Origin: Cynocephalus volans
Lineage: Eukaryota > Chordata > Mammalia > Dermoptera > Cynocephalidae
Assembly: GCF_027409185.1 (NCBI RefSeq)
Contig: NC_084462.1
Location: forward strand, 28,681,577 to 28,745,576
Length of the DNA stretch: 64,000 bases
Direction: 5' to 3'
The notes under the pieces were generated by a model. It searched no databases and was not told where the DNA came from. It saw only the letters and a program-made list of their open reading frames with translations. Within the stretch, counting starts at the first letter, position 1, and each line of letters starts with the position of its first letter. A program made the translations under genes and the position numbers. Positions 26,268 to 37,815 of this stretch are shown piece after piece.

Positions 26268-26529
26268 TATTTTGTTGCCAAAAACAGAGCACAAAACTCC
26301 CATATTTGTCCATTTAAACTTGGAAACAATTTTCTAATTTGCTTAACAACCTTCTGTATGAAGAGTTTCAGTGTTTTGAACCCATTTGTTAAAAGTGTCA
26401 AAATATACATCTGATTAGTTTGAAAGAACAACTGATTAACATCAGAAAGGGCTGTGGTATGCACCACTATCTCTAATTTCTGTCCTCTCATTTTCTCTAA
26501 CCCACTCAAATTAATCCCCATTACTCCAC

Positions 26530-26856
26530 TAAACTGGATTTTTCTAAGGTCACAAGGACCACCACATTGCTAAATCATTTGGTCATCTTGCAGTTCGTGA
26601 ATTAATTGATCTATCAGCATTTGACAAAACCAATCACTCTGTCTTCGAAACACTTCTGGGCTTCTAAGACACCACAGTTGGCTGCTGTTCTGTTTACTTT
26701 TCTGGCTGCTCTTAGTCTTTTGCTGGTCCTTCTCTTTTTCCTATCCTTTACATAGTACAATACCACAGGATCCAGGCTTGAGTCTCTTTGCTATGTGCCC
26801 TAACTCTTTAACTCTCAGGGCCTTAGATACCATTGATATGGTTATGACTCCCAAAT
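26530..26856 (-). repeat. L2 LINE fragment
   Basis: Antisense L2 phrases (TTTTGCTGGTCCTTCTC, CCTTAGATACCATTGATATGG, TATGACTCCCAAATA). It continues at 27195 after an inserted DNA transposon. Confidence 0.7.
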
Positions 26857-26983
26857 ACAGTCATGCCTTACTGTCTGAGAAATGCTTCTTAGGTGATCGA
26901 TTTCATCATTGCGTGAGCATTATAGAGTCTATTTACACAAACCTAAATGGTATAATCCACTACATACCTCCAGCTCCATTCTA

Positions 26984-26984
<1 letters not shown>

Positions 26985-27045
<61 letters not shown>
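26985..27045. repeat. (TG)n microsatellite
   Basis: About 30 uninterrupted TG units, replacing the tail of the adjacent minus-strand SINE. It is a likely length-polymorphic site. Confidence 0.97.
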
Positions 27046-27047
<2 letters not shown>

Positions 27048-27119
27048 CTGGTAAGGGGATCCTTGACCTTGGTGTTATCAGCACCACCCTCTAACCAAAT
27101 GAGCTAACAGGACAGCCCT
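27046..27119 (-). repeat. tRNA-Ile-like SINE, monomer with TG tail
   Basis: GGCTGGTAAGGGGATCC to GAGCTAACAGGACAGCCC. Its A tail appears converted to TG repeats. Confidence 0.82.
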
Positions 27120-27195
27120 CCATTATAATCTTATGGGACTACTATTGTATATGCAGTCCATTGTTAACGGAAAGTCTTTATGTGGCACATTACTG

Positions 27196-27765
27196 GCTAT
27201 ATCTTCAGCCCAACCATTCCCCTGAACTTCAAATCTCTGAAACCAGCAGCATACTCTGAAATCTTCACTTGGAGAATGAATAGGAATCTCAAGAAGAACA
27301 TGTTCCACCCCATCCAAGTTCCTCCTGAAGTCTTCCCTATCTCAATTAATGAAACTCCACTCTTCCAGTTACTTGGGCCAAAGCCTTGGAAGAACCCTTT
27401 ACTTCTCCCACACCCAACACCAAACCTTGAGACAACTCAGTCAGCACTAACTTTACCCAAATTCTACCACTTCCTCTCTACAGGCACACTGGTCCAAGTC
27501 AACAGTTGTCTCTTGCAATAGACTCCTGATTTGTCTCCCTAATTCTGCCCTTAACACTCTTCATGGGCTGGCTTGTTAGCTCAGTTGGTTAGAGTGCAGC
27601 CTTGTAACACCAAGGTCAAGGGTTCAGTTCCCCATATCAGCCAGCCACCAAAACAAAACAAAAACAAAAAAATCCCCAAACACTCTTCAGCCCATTCTTA
27701 ACACAGCAATAAGAAGAATCCTGTAAAATATAACTCATTTCATTCTTATGCTCAAAACTGTCTAT
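27196..27765 (-). repeat. L2 LINE fragment, continuation
   Basis: CTGAACTTCAAATCTCTG, CTTGGAGAATGAATAGG, CCTATCTCAATTAATG and CTTACTTGGGCCAAAGCCTTGG-like phrases follow the antisense L2 order. It is split by a SINE at 27565-27677. Confidence 0.72.
27565..27677 (+). repeat. tRNA-Ile-like SINE, monomer
   Basis: A and B boxes clear. AACACTCTTCA flanks it at 27553-27563 and 27679-27689. Confidence 0.9.
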
Positions 27766-27769
27766 CTCA

Positions 27770-28690
27770 GAGTGATGGTCCTGACTTATGCTTCTGGACA
27801 AGATGAAATACCAAGGATCAGATTTATAATCCCCCTGAAACAAACACACACAAAATGCATGAAACAATGTTTTTTCAAGGCACTGGCCATCTAAATAGGC
27901 TGGAACAACCAAACCCAAATAAATGTGTGATAATGAGGACACTCTAACCTTGAGTAAAATGAATAACTCCAACTCATGCTGAGACCAAGAACCCAGAATG
28001 ATGGTAACTTGAGAGTGATGCTAATGCCCTAAGTTTTGGTCACACCCTTTACCTAGGTGAGAGCCTGACCACCTAGGGAGAAATTGCTAAATAAAAATCA
28101 TTGGAGGCCATTGCTTTGGACTAAGGTCCTGTACTGGTCCCCAGTAGACCAGACTGAAAACCAAAATGGAGTCAGTCTGGCTAAATTCCACTTCACTTAG
28201 GTTGTGAATGACCTTTAGAGAAGTCAGGAGAAAGAGACAGCCAATTTCCTGATTAGGCCAGCTTAAATCTTCAATAGGTATGATAATGAAGTTCCCTCTG
28301 CTTTATTCCTTACACACAAGAACCTGAAGTAAACTGTGAACTAATCAGTTATTTTCCTATTGTCTCTGGAGGTCCCCACACCTTACAGGGAAAGTAATTT
28401 TGTTTTTTGTTTTTTTCCTTTTGGCTGTCTGGTATGGGGATCAGAACCCTTGACCTTGATGTTACAACATCATGTTCTAACCAACTGAGTTAACCACCAG
28501 CCCTATAAGGAAAATAACTTCGATGTGACCAATCTGCTTTTTGTTCTTCGTTTCTGCTTTCTTCAGCCTTTATAAAGCATTCGTTTTTTGTAACAGACTT
28601 CGGATCACTTCGCTGATTCTTTCAGATGATGTTTCCCCAGTTGATCCTCACATTTGGCTCTCCATAAGCTTTACAAAAAAAACAAAACAG
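27770..28690. repeat. Unresolved LTR-like repeat DNA
   Basis: Sequence such as AAAATGGAGTCAGTCTGGC and CTTTATAAAGC looks like an old ERV LTR but I cannot name it. A SINE at 28398-28504 interrupts it. Confidence 0.3.
28398..28504 (-). repeat. tRNA-Ile-like SINE, monomer
   Basis: T-rich tail, then GGCTGTCTGGTATGGGGATC to ACCACCAGCCC. Imperfect AGGGAAAGTAA/AAGGAAAATAA flanks. Confidence 0.85.
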
Positions 28691-28696
28691 AATATT

Positions 28697-28872
28697 GGGC
28701 TGGCCCGTGGCTCACTTGGGAGAGTGTGGTGCTGATAACACCAAGGCCAAGGGTTCGGATGCCTATATAGGGATGGCTGGTTAGCTCACTTGGGAGAGCG
28801 TGGTGCTGACAACACCAAGTCAAGGGTTAAGATCCCCTTACCAGTCATCTTTTAAAACAAACAAACAAACCC
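28697..28872 (+). repeat. tRNA-Ile-like SINE, dimer
   Basis: Full dimer with (AAAC)n tail. CAGAATATT flanks it at 28688-28696 and 28873-28881. Confidence 0.9.
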
Positions 28873-29872
28873 CAGAATATTAATTGTAATATTAGTAGTA
28901 AAAAAATAAAAGCAACCCAAATGACCACCCAAAGAATGGTTAAATGGTTGATACTCGTACTACCTAAAGCAATATACAGATTCAATGCAATCCCTAACAA
29001 AATACCAATAACATTCTTCACAGAAATAGAAAGAAAAATTCTGAAATTTGTGAGGAATCACACAAAAGATCCCAAATAGCCAAAGAAATCTTGAGTAAAA
29101 CAAAACAAGCAAAAACAAAGCTGAAGGCATCACACTACCTGACCTCAAAACATACTACAAAGCTATAGTAACTAAAACAGTAACTAAAATGGTATGGTAT
29201 TGCCACAAATACAGACACACAGACCAATGCAATGGAATAGAGAGCCCAGAAGTAAATCCACACATCTACAACCAACTGATTTTCAACAAAGGTGCCAAGA
29301 ATATGCATTGAGGAAAGGAAAGTTTCTTCAATATATGATGCTGGGAAAATTGGATATCCACATGCAGAAGAATGAAACTGGACTTCTATTTTTCACTGTA
29401 TACAAAAACCAGCTCAAATAAGACTTAAAACTATGAAACTACTAGAAGAAAACATAAGGGAGATGCTTCATGACATTGGACTGGGCAAGGATTTTTTGGA
29501 TAAGACCTCAAAAGCACAGGCTTCAAAAGCAAAAATAGACAAATGGGATTACATCAAACCAAAAAGTTTCTGCACAGTAAAGGAAATAATCAACAGAATG
29601 AAGAGACAACCTACAGAATGGGAGAAAGTATTTTCAAACTATACATCTGACAAGGGGTTAATCCAGAATATATAAGGAACTCAAGCAACTCCATAGCAAA
29701 ACACAAATAAATTAATAAATAAATAATGAGCAAAAGGCCTTAATAGACATTTCTCAAAAGAAGACATACAACAGGTATATGAAAAAATGCTCAGTATCAC
29801 TGAACATTAGTGAAATGCAAATCAAAACCACAATGAGCTATCACCCCACTCCAGTTGGAATGGCTATTATCA

Positions 29873-29960
29873 GGGGGCTGGCTGGTTAGCTCAGCTGGTT
29901 AGAATGCAGTGTTATAACACAAAGGCCAAGGGTATAAAAGTAAAAAAAAAAAAAAAAAAA
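29873..29960 (+). repeat. tRNA-Ile-like SINE, monomer, in L1
   Basis: GGGGCTGGCTGGTTAGCTC with damaged B box and long A tail. GGCTATT(A/T)TCA flanks. Confidence 0.85.
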
Positions 29961-30613
29961 GGCTATTTTCAAAAAGACAAAAGATAGCAAGTGTTAGCAA
30001 GGATGTGTAGAAAAGGGAACCCATACACACTGATGGTGGGAATGTAAATTAGTATAGCCATTATGGAAAACAGGATGGAGTTTCCCCCCCAAAATTAAAA
30101 ATAGAACTACTGTATGATCCAGCAATCCTACTGCTATGTATATATTCCTACTACTGAGTATATACCCAAAGAAAATGAAATTGATATGTCAAGGAGATAT
30201 CTGCACTCTCATGTTTATGCAGCATTATTCATAATAGCCAAAATATGTGATCAACCTAAGTGTTCAACAACAAATGAATGGATTAAGAAAACACAGTATA
30301 TATATACACAATGAAATACTATTCAGCCATAAAAAAGAATGAAATGCTGTCACTTGCAACTACATGGATGAATCTGGAGGACATTATGTTAAGTGAAATT
30401 AGCCAGACAAAGAAAGACAAATACATGTTCTCACTCATATGTGGGATCTAAAAAAGTTGATCACATAGAAATGGTGAATAGAACAGTGATTACCAGAGAC
30501 TGGGGAGGCTGGGAGGGGGGGAGGGGGAGTGGTTGGTAAGTGGGTACAAAGTTACAATTACAAAGGAAGAATAAATTCTGATGTCCTATTGCACAGTAGA
30601 GTGATTACAATAC

Positions 30614-31506
30614 CAGAGGAGAGGGTCTGGGGAAGCCTATGGCCAGCCTCAAACCACCCCATCCTCTTATGACTCTGCCACAGGAAAGATCTCAAGAGCA
30701 GAGTCACAGTAGACAGTGAGAACAGGTTTAATGTAATGAATAAGAGATACAGACTTCACAGAGAGAGTGCGGCCTAGCTCCAGAGACTGAGCAGGTCCGA
30801 CGCCGAGTTTAACACAAAAGTAAGAAACACACACTTAAAGTTTACCTAGTGCAGGCTGGCTCAAGAGAGTGAGCAGCCACCTGCTAAAAGTAAACTTAAC
30901 ACACAAAAAAAGCTTATATACCTCAGCCTGCAAAGTGCGAGTTGTTCCCAGGAAAGTGAACAACCCCACCTCCTGCTGGGATTCAGCTTTTATAGTTTTG
31001 CTATCAGATACATATTCGTGATATCTAATGAATATTTAAGTAAGGGGTGGTTTCCAGTTATGTAACATATTCTTGAACATGCTCACTTGGTTTCCTTTTA
31101 GGGCATGTTCATTGGTCAAATTTTATCACATGCACCAGACATATTCAAGAATATTCTGGCTCTTAGGGCCTCCACTGGAAGGTCATTCAAAGGATAAACT
31201 CCTTTCCACTGAGTATGCTCGGTCACTGGAGTCACACACGCCCACACAAATTCCTTTTACTGGGCATGCTAAGTTACTTGAGTTATATACCTCCTTTCTA
31301 CCAAGCATGCTCAGCCGCTGGATTTGCATAAATCCACCCCTTGTGATTTCAATCTCCCTGTGTTGGTACCAAAAATAGGTTCAATGAGCAACAGTAACTC
31401 TCCTCTAGGGGAGGGCCTAAGGGAGGAGCCTGAGACCTTGGGGAGTGGCTTGAAACCCAGAGGTGTGTCATGAAGCCCAAACCCATGGAAACTGAGCATC
31501 TCCTAT
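30614..31506 (-). repeat. LTR-like insertion in L1 3' UTR
   Basis: About 890 bp foreign to L1 separate GAGTGATTACAAT from TATAGCCCAC. CAAT occurs at both junctions as a possible 4-bp duplication. On the minus strand it offers a TATA box (CTATAAAAGC near 30990) followed downstream by ATTAAA near 30730, as in a solo LTR. The family is not identified, and the ends do not show clean TG/CA. Confidence 0.45.
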
Positions 31507-31725
31507 CTCAATTATAGCCCACAAAAAGGTGTTGTATATGCCAAAATAATTAGAAGAGAGGATTTTCAATGTTCCCACCTCAAAGAAACGATAAATATTT
31601 GCAGTGATAATATGCTAATTACCGTGATTTAATCATTACACAACGTATACCTTTATCGAAACATCACATTGTACCCCATAAACATGTGCAATTATTATGT
31701 GTCAATTAAAAATAAAAATAATTTA

Positions 31726-31834
31726 GGGGCTGGCCAGTTAGCTTACTCAGGAGAGCTGGTGCTGATTACACCAATGCCAAGGGTTTGGATGTCAGTACAG
31801 GCCACCTGCCAAAAATATAAATAATAAAATAATC
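31726..31834 (+). repeat. tRNA-Ile-like SINE, monomer
   Basis: It follows the A-rich end of the L1. A box and damaged B box present. Confidence 0.8.
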
Positions 31835-32297
31835 TTATTAATAAAATAAAAAAAAATTTTTTTAAATGCTAAATTTAAAGAATACATCTATTTATCCTAG
31901 TTATGCTGTGAATAAAATTGTTTAAATCTAAAAAAAAGTTAAATAAGATGTGGTTAATTGATACTGATATGCAATAGTGAAAAAGAATGGGATAGATCTG
32001 AACAAACTGTTATGAAAATAAAAGTATCTCCAAGTTTTGAGTGAAATGAAGTGCAGAATAAGGTGCATATTATACCATTTTCTTCATTTCTGAATTTTTT
32101 TCTTTTTTCTTTTTGTTTGTACCATTTTCTTTAAACACACACAAAAAATAATATTTTTTTCAATGGCAAGATATATGGGTGGGACTGGAGTTAAAGAGCC
32201 TTTACCCTTATCCATATGTGATGTTTAGTTAATTTATTATTTTTTTTTTACAAAAGAACTACATGATATATTAATTGTATAATTAAAAGTTAATAAT
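31835..32297. other. Unassigned AT-rich DNA
   Basis: No gene or named repeat recognised. Confidence 0.4.
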
Positions 32298-32457
32298 AGG
32301 GCCGGCCCCATGGCTCGCTCAGGAGAGTGTGGTGCTGGTAGCGCCGAGGCCGCGGATTTGGATCCTATATAGGGATGGCGGGTGCATTCACTGATTGAGC
32401 ATGGTGCAGATCACACCGTGCCAAGGGTTGCAATCCTCTTACCGGTCAGGAAAAAAA
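32298..32457 (+). repeat. tRNA-Ile-like SINE, dimer
   Basis: Full dimer of an intermediate subtype (GGTAGCGCCGAGGCCGCGG). AAAAGTTAATAAT flanks it at 32285-32297 and 32458-32470. Confidence 0.9.
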
Positions 32458-32481
32458 AAAAGTTAATAATAATGAAAATTA

Positions 32482-32589
32482 GGGCTGGCCAGTTAGCTCA
32501 CTTGGTAGAGTAGAGCATGATGCTGATAACACCAAGCTCAAGGTTTCAGGTCCCAATACTTGCTAGCTGCCTAATAATAATAATAATAA
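32482..32589 (+). repeat. tRNA-Ile-like SINE, monomer with (AAT)n tail
   Basis: Monomer directly downstream of the preceding dimer, with a (TAA)n tail. Confidence 0.82.
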
Positions 32590-33111
32590 AACATGTAAGT
32601 CTAATTGTTTCCACTCTTTTTCAGACTGGAGAAATTCAGATACCTCAGGGTATGAGATAAATCAGAACGTGTACATGAAAACATCCTTAAAGGTGGGGGG
32701 AAAATTCAGCTTGGCTAACATAGCAGATATTTTGATGCTTTGGGATCACTGATATTTTGCTGTAGGACCATCTTTTCCAAGCAAAAATCTGGACAAAGTG
32801 CAAATACTGTCCAGCATAAACCCAATCTATAAAACCAACAAGGTTTTGATAATAAAATATAAAAGCCCAATTTTGACTATAAATCCAGTTCTTTATTGGC
32901 CAAAATTGACTTTTAGGCTGTTTTATCCCATTTGTCTATGAACAAGAGCTACAAAATTGATGGGTAAGCATTGCCACCCAGAGGCTGGGGCTCGCATTGC
33001 AGAGTTTGTCTTTTTGTCTCCAAAATCTTAAACCAAGGCGTCTTTTGGATATCCCTTAAAAGTAAAATGTTTTGGAAATTCGGGAGATGCAAATAAGACT
33101 GTTGATTTTCA
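32590..33111. other. Unassigned intergenic DNA
   Basis: No exon or named repeat recognised. Confidence 0.4.
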
Positions 33112-33125
33112 AAGTTTGACAAGTG

Positions 33126-33277
33126 GGGCCGAGCCCGTGGCGCACTTGGTAGAGTGCTGCGCTGGCAGCGCGGCGACGCTCCCGCCGCAGGTTCGGATCC
33201 TATATAGGACTGACGGGTGCACTCACTGGCTGAGTGCCGGTCACGAAAAAACGACAAAAAAAAAAAAAAAAAAAAAA
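33126..33277 (+). repeat. GC-rich SINE subtype, full copy
   Basis: GGGCCGAGCCCGTGGCGCAC, then a self-complementary GC segment, CCTATATAGGA and GTGCACTCACTGGCTGAGTG, ending GTGCCGGTCACGAAAAA plus poly-A. Perfect 14-bp flanks AAGTTTGACAAGTG (33112-33125 and 33278-33291) indicate a recent insertion. Confidence 0.93.
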
Positions 33278-33365
33278 AAGTTTGACAAGTGAAGATTTTT
33301 AAAAATCCTACTGTCTATCATCATTACCGGTTTGTAGAACAGACATTTAAAACAAGAAAATCATA

Positions 33366-33539
33366 GGGCCAGCCCGTGGCTCACTTGGGAGAGTGTGGTG
33401 CTGATAACACCAAGGCCGCGGGTTCGGATCCTATATAGGGATGGCTGGTTAGCTCACTGGCTGAGCGTGGTGCTGACAACACCAAGTCAAGGGTTAAGAT
33501 CCCCTTACCGGTCATCTTTTAGAAAAAAAAAACAAAAAT
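33366..33539 (+). repeat. tRNA-Ile-like SINE, dimer
   Basis: Full dimer with perfect CAAGAAAATCATA flanks (33353-33365 and 33540-33552). Confidence 0.93.
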
Positions 33540-33729
33540 CAAGAAAATCATAAAGCCCCTAAACTCAGATGAGAGGACAGTCCTGCTTATGAAAAGACAG
33601 TTAAAAACTGCATACACATTTCATAGATATATAAACATCTGATGACTGTATTAATAATATTTACATAATTCTTTTTTATCCATATGTGTCTCAGTTTTAT
33701 CAATTAAGCAGAGCCAGAGGCAAGGTCTT

Positions 33730-33830
33730 TTTAAAAAAATAATTAATTTATTTTTTGGCAGCTGGCTGGTACCCTTGACCTTAGTGTTTTAACACCACGC
33801 TCTAACCAGCTGAGCTAATTGGCCAGCCCA
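33730..33830 (-). repeat. tRNA-Ile-like SINE, monomer
   Basis: GGCAGCTGGCTGGTACCC to CTAATTGGCCAGCCC, flanked by AGAGGCAAGGTCTT and AGAGACAAGGTCTT. Confidence 0.88.
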
Positions 33831-33849
33831 GAGACAAGGTCTTACACAC

Positions 33850-36500
33850 AGATTGGGGAGATATCAGAAGTGAGAGAGCAGGGAGAGTTAATGAGTAATG
33901 CTGTCCTTCCCATGTAGAGGCAAACTGCCTAAGATCCTCTTTTGCATTGGGATTGAAAAGAACACCAGATCAGTATCCCATATCAACTTTCAGAGGCCAT
34001 GTTGACCTACTCCAGTAAAATACTATACTCAACACAGCTGCTCTGATTGGGCTACACACTTGCCTAAGTTCACAGTGGTCCACTGTCATCTGTCATGATC
34101 CATTTGGTATTTTCAGGAGCCAAACTCAATGGGGGTATGATAGGAAAAACCACCCCTGAATCCTTTACATCTTTGAAGGTGGCGTGAACGTCTACAATCC
34201 CACCTGGAATGCAGTATGTGTTCTGCTTTAGTACTGGGTGGGTCAAGATAGGGTGAGGAAACCAGTGTGGGCTGCCAAGTATATCTATTCCAATCGCATA
34301 CTTGGGTACAGAGAAACTACCAGGAGGTGGGTCTATGGACATGTTTGACCTCCTGTGAGGCATATGAATACTTGTGCCTTGCACCCACCAGCCCTCACTC
34401 TAACTGGAGGCCTTGATGGTGTTTCAGGTCATATGGTATCAGTGTCAACTCAGACCCTGGATCCAACAGCTCTTGGCAGATGTTATTCTCATTTCTCTAG
34501 TGTCCTGTAGCTCTTGTAAATAAACACAGGTTCCTGTGGGAAATGATTAGGAGAACATGTATTGCCTATACTTCAGGGTCCTTCCTCAAGTGGACTCAGA
34601 CTCCCCTTCAATTACTGGAACGGGTCAGATCTGAAAACTGGGTGAGGGATTGTGATTTTCCATTTTCCTAACCAACGTCAGCCTTCTGCTCACCAGGTTT
34701 TATTTTGATTACACAATTCAAAGAAGCCCCCTAGCTGTCTGCCCTTACATCTCATCACTCAGAACCACCACAGTCAGATAGCCAAGGCCACAGACTGCTG
34801 GTGGTCAAGGCACTATGTTTGCTTGGCACTCTGCCCTTGTTATGCTAAATTCACCCACCTCCTGTTAGTGAAGTCTTGCCACCTGACCTATGCTGTTCTG
34901 GAACTTTCCATCCTCTTTGGGAGTCTAGTTTCATAGCAGCAACTCCTGCTATCACCCTAGCCTAGGGACCCTGAGGTTCTCCAAGGTGCTAGAGCTTTCC
35001 TCACCAGTGTATTTCTTACTGCCTTAGTGAAGAAATAGTCTCAGGGCCCTCCCACGGAACATGGTCAGCTGATGGGTTCTCTGGTCTCAGGAATCCACTC
35101 TAACATTCCCATCTCCCTGAACTTCTGACCCTTTTCTCTGCAAGGGAGTTCTGCATCTCCACCTCATTGACTGCACTACTGCCATATGTAAGGTTCAAGG
35201 AGCCGTCCCAGGAACACACTGGCATCAACTCCTAGGCAGGATGTTAAATCTGAGAGAGATATACCTGAGTCAACAAATTCTCCCCATCCACTCTGTCGAG
35301 CTAGAGCTAGGGTCTCTGGTGCTCACAGACCCCTCAAACCCGTTCACAAACCCCTAATACGCAGGTCTACGAGCTAGGTAACTGGCAAAAAGGTCCTTGG
35401 AGCATTGGCTGAAGTAGGAATAGTCTTCGTTCAGCTCACACAACATTATGAGCCAAGCAGTTGACAGAGAAACTCAGAAACTCAACCGCTACAGGCAAGG
35501 TCCAAAGAAAAACTGAAACTGAGCAGCTGCCAGCATAGTAAACGTGCTCTATTGTTAGACGTGAGCTCTCTGCCGCCAGCATGCTTCACAAACTGTAGAA
35601 CACACAAAAGCTATAAAACTAAAAAGATACATTGGCGCACATGCGCACTAACTCCACCCACACAACTTGTTTACAAGAAATGTCTAGGGAGCCTGACTAA
35701 ATTATTCTATTTTCCCCACACACTCTTATTCTGCCCTGGCTGGTCTACACCCTGGAGATATGTGTACATGCACACATATTCCCCTAGTTCCTGCTGGTTC
35801 ATATTAGCCAGGTACTGCTATTTCCTCCTACAACAGGGACTGTTTTTCCTTGCTCAGGCTCTACTGGGAATTGATCCTAAATATTACCTGGAGCCAACGA
35901 GGTGAGGCAGCTATATCTTGAGGATAAGCATCCTCTTCTGAAACATCCTCTCAGATGAGTGCTTTGCATGGTATCCAGGCAATGGGAGACTGCTCTCTTA
36001 TATCAAGGGTGAGGGGGCCACTTCTGCAGGCCTGAACATTTCAGGGGATAGGGGGTCTGTGTTTTAATATTCCCAGATGCATGGTACCAAATGCCCCATC
36101 TTAATCTCAGGGTCCCACCCCTTTGCTATCAGGGCCTGACGTGAGCATAGGAGAACTGTCAGGCTGCATATACAGCCCCCTTTGCAGCTCTGTTACCCTT
36201 ACAATGACACCCCAGCCTACGGCTCCTCCATAGTTGCAGGAGGCCTGCTGGTTTTCCCAGCATGTCCTGAGTGAATAGCTGGCTGACCTGAACCTGTCAT
36301 TATCTTTCTTCAAGGCTTTCTACACAGTTAATAATGCATGCCAACTCCACAAACCTTGCAGTTACTGTGAACCCCACCCTATTCATATGATAGGCACTAT
36401 ACATCGTCCCCCCAGCACAAGTAAGAGCTGTAGCAGCGATGATGCTACAGAAGCCAGGGGTTATCACCACCCCTATTCTGGTGTCTTAGACAATGCCTCA
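33850..36500 (-). pseudogene. Antisense class III (ERV-L-like) retroviral pol relic
   Basis: On the minus strand, the frame at 34384-34070 resembles the start of an ERV-L reverse transcriptase: LGSPHWFPHPILTHPVLKQN, then a frame reading VKDSGVVFPIIPP and a degenerate tryptophan/threonine stretch. The rest of the block reads as broken retroviral-like sequence, with no frame I can identify with confidence. Its outer limits are approximate. An LTR of another family sits inside at 35294-35720. No terminal LTRs of this element were recognised. Confidence 0.55.
35294..35720 (-). repeat. Solo LTR of the smaller ERV family
   Basis: Reverse complement of the LTR at 46706-47131. It begins TGTCGAGCTAG and ends TATTTTCCCCACA. 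It is flanked by a perfect 5-bp duplication CACTC (35289-35293 and 35721-35725). No internal retroviral DNA adjoins it, so it is a solo LTR left by recombination. Confidence 0.9.
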
Positions 36501-37186
36501 TGTGCTGGTAGTTTATTTGGGGGGTGATCCTAGTTCCCTAGGATCCTAGGAATGAGGGAGTGGAAAGAGCCATGCAGGAAAGGAGAAAAAGCCAATAGAA
36601 GGGGGCCCAATGGAGGTTGCTATTGTGGTCAAAGGGTTCTGATTCTGCCAGGACTCCTGAGAAGTGCACAGAGGGGCTGCTCAATGGACCATGGTGGCAG
36701 CATTTATCCATTGGCTGCTAACTTCATTGATTGAAGTTTGCCTCCTAGGACACTAATGCCTTCTCACTTCCAAAGTGCATTTGTGTTTTGGGCCCATGAG
36801 CTCCATTCTGTGTCTGAGGCACCTGCAGAGGTTTTGGTAGAAATTTTTAAATGCCTGGCATGCACATGGGACAAGAAGCTCAAAGTGTGTGTTGTTCTGG
36901 AGAGTGTTCATCGAGCCATATCAGAGACAAGGCCTAGAGGATGTGCTGACGGAACTGGATGTGCCTACTCCCATACACATTTACAGATTTACAAGTGCAG
37001 AAAAGCCAAAAACTTTACAATGGCCAAAAAGTGAGCTACCATTTTTTTCCTTTCCAACCTCATCTCCTACCTCTCTTCACCTCCTTGCTCAGCTTCAATC
37101 ACCCCTGCCATCTGCGTGGTTTCCCAAACACACTTTAGTTGTGATCAGTTAACATGTATTCAGAATAGCCACATACCAGAGGCAGC
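36501..37186. other. Unassigned intergenic DNA
   Basis: Frames at 36738-37034 and 36889-37152 have no recognised homologue or splice context. It may still belong to the antisense retroviral relic. Confidence 0.35.
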
Positions 37187-37188
37187 TA

Positions 37189-37270
37189 CGAGGGCACTTT
37201 AAAAAGCTCATAGAAAAATAGATTAAAAATAATGCAAATCTTTTTGTAAACTTTTTGAAGTATCCTCAGA
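37189..37270. repeat. Palindromic mariner-type MITE
   Basis: CGAGGGCACTTTAAAAAGCTCATAG is mirrored by CTTTTTGAAGTATCCTC. Same family as 8024-8104. Confidence 0.65.
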
Positions 37271-37453
37271 TTAGGAGCCTGCAGCCATCTCTGTTTCCAT
37301 CAACACTGGGGGATTTGCTAATGAGCTTAATGAGCATTAGAAATGGATTTGGTAAAATGAGTGGCTTATTAATTGGTGGACCAGCCAGGGCCCAGTGAGA
37401 CAGAAACCACCCAGGAATGTGGACAGGAAAAGTTTAATGTAAAGAATAATTAA

Positions 37454-37633
37454 TGGGGGCCGACCCCGTGGCTCACTTGGGAGAGTGCGGCGCTGGGAGC
37501 GCAGTGGAGATCCTGCCACAGTTTCAGATCCTATATAGGGATGGCCGGTGCACTCACTGGCTGAGCGTGGTGTGGGAGACACCAAGCCAAGGGTTATGAT
37601 CCCCTTACCGGTCACAAAAAAGAAAAAAAAAAG
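37454..37633 (+). repeat. SINE dimer, GC-rich intermediate subtype
   Basis: GGGGGCCGACCCCGTGGCTC to CCCTTACCGGTCAC plus A tail. AGAATAATTAA lies at 37443-37453 and 37634-37644. Confidence 0.9.
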
Positions 37634-37644
37634 AGAATAATTAA

Positions 37645-37815
37645 CGGGCTGGCCCATGGCTCACTTGGGAGAGTGTGGTGCTGATAACACCAAGGCCACA
37701 GGTTCATATCCCTATATAGGGATGGCTGGTTAGCTCACTTGGGAGAGCATGGTGCTGACAACACTAAGTCAAGGGTTAAGATTCCCTTACTGGTCATCTT
37801 TTTAGAAAAAAAAAA
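37645..37815 (+). repeat. tRNA-Ile-like SINE, dimer, same target as its neighbour
   Basis: Standard dimer between AGAATAATTAA at 37634-37644 and 37816-37826. Confidence 0.9.

Larger units (their letters stand above)
26857..27195. mobile_element. Short Tigger-type DNA transposon, itself interrupted
   Basis: The left end CAGTCATGCCTTACTGTCTGAG and right end GTCTTTATGTGGCACATTACTG fit an old TcMar-Tigger nonautonomous element with inverted ends. It sits inside L2 and holds a TG microsatellite and a SINE. Confidence 0.65.
28895..31724 (+). repeat. L1 ORF2 3' part and 3' UTR, interrupted
   Basis: TACTCGTACTACCTAAAGCAATATACAG begins in the reverse-transcriptase C-terminal region. TATCACCCCACTCCAGTTGG, the ATTATTCATAATAGCC block and TACCCCATAAACATGTGC follow in L1 order to the 3' end. 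Frames such as 29194-29421 and 29433-29675 are pieces of ORF2 broken by stops and shifts. A SINE (29873) and a larger LTR-like insert (30614-31506) split it. Confidence 0.88.
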
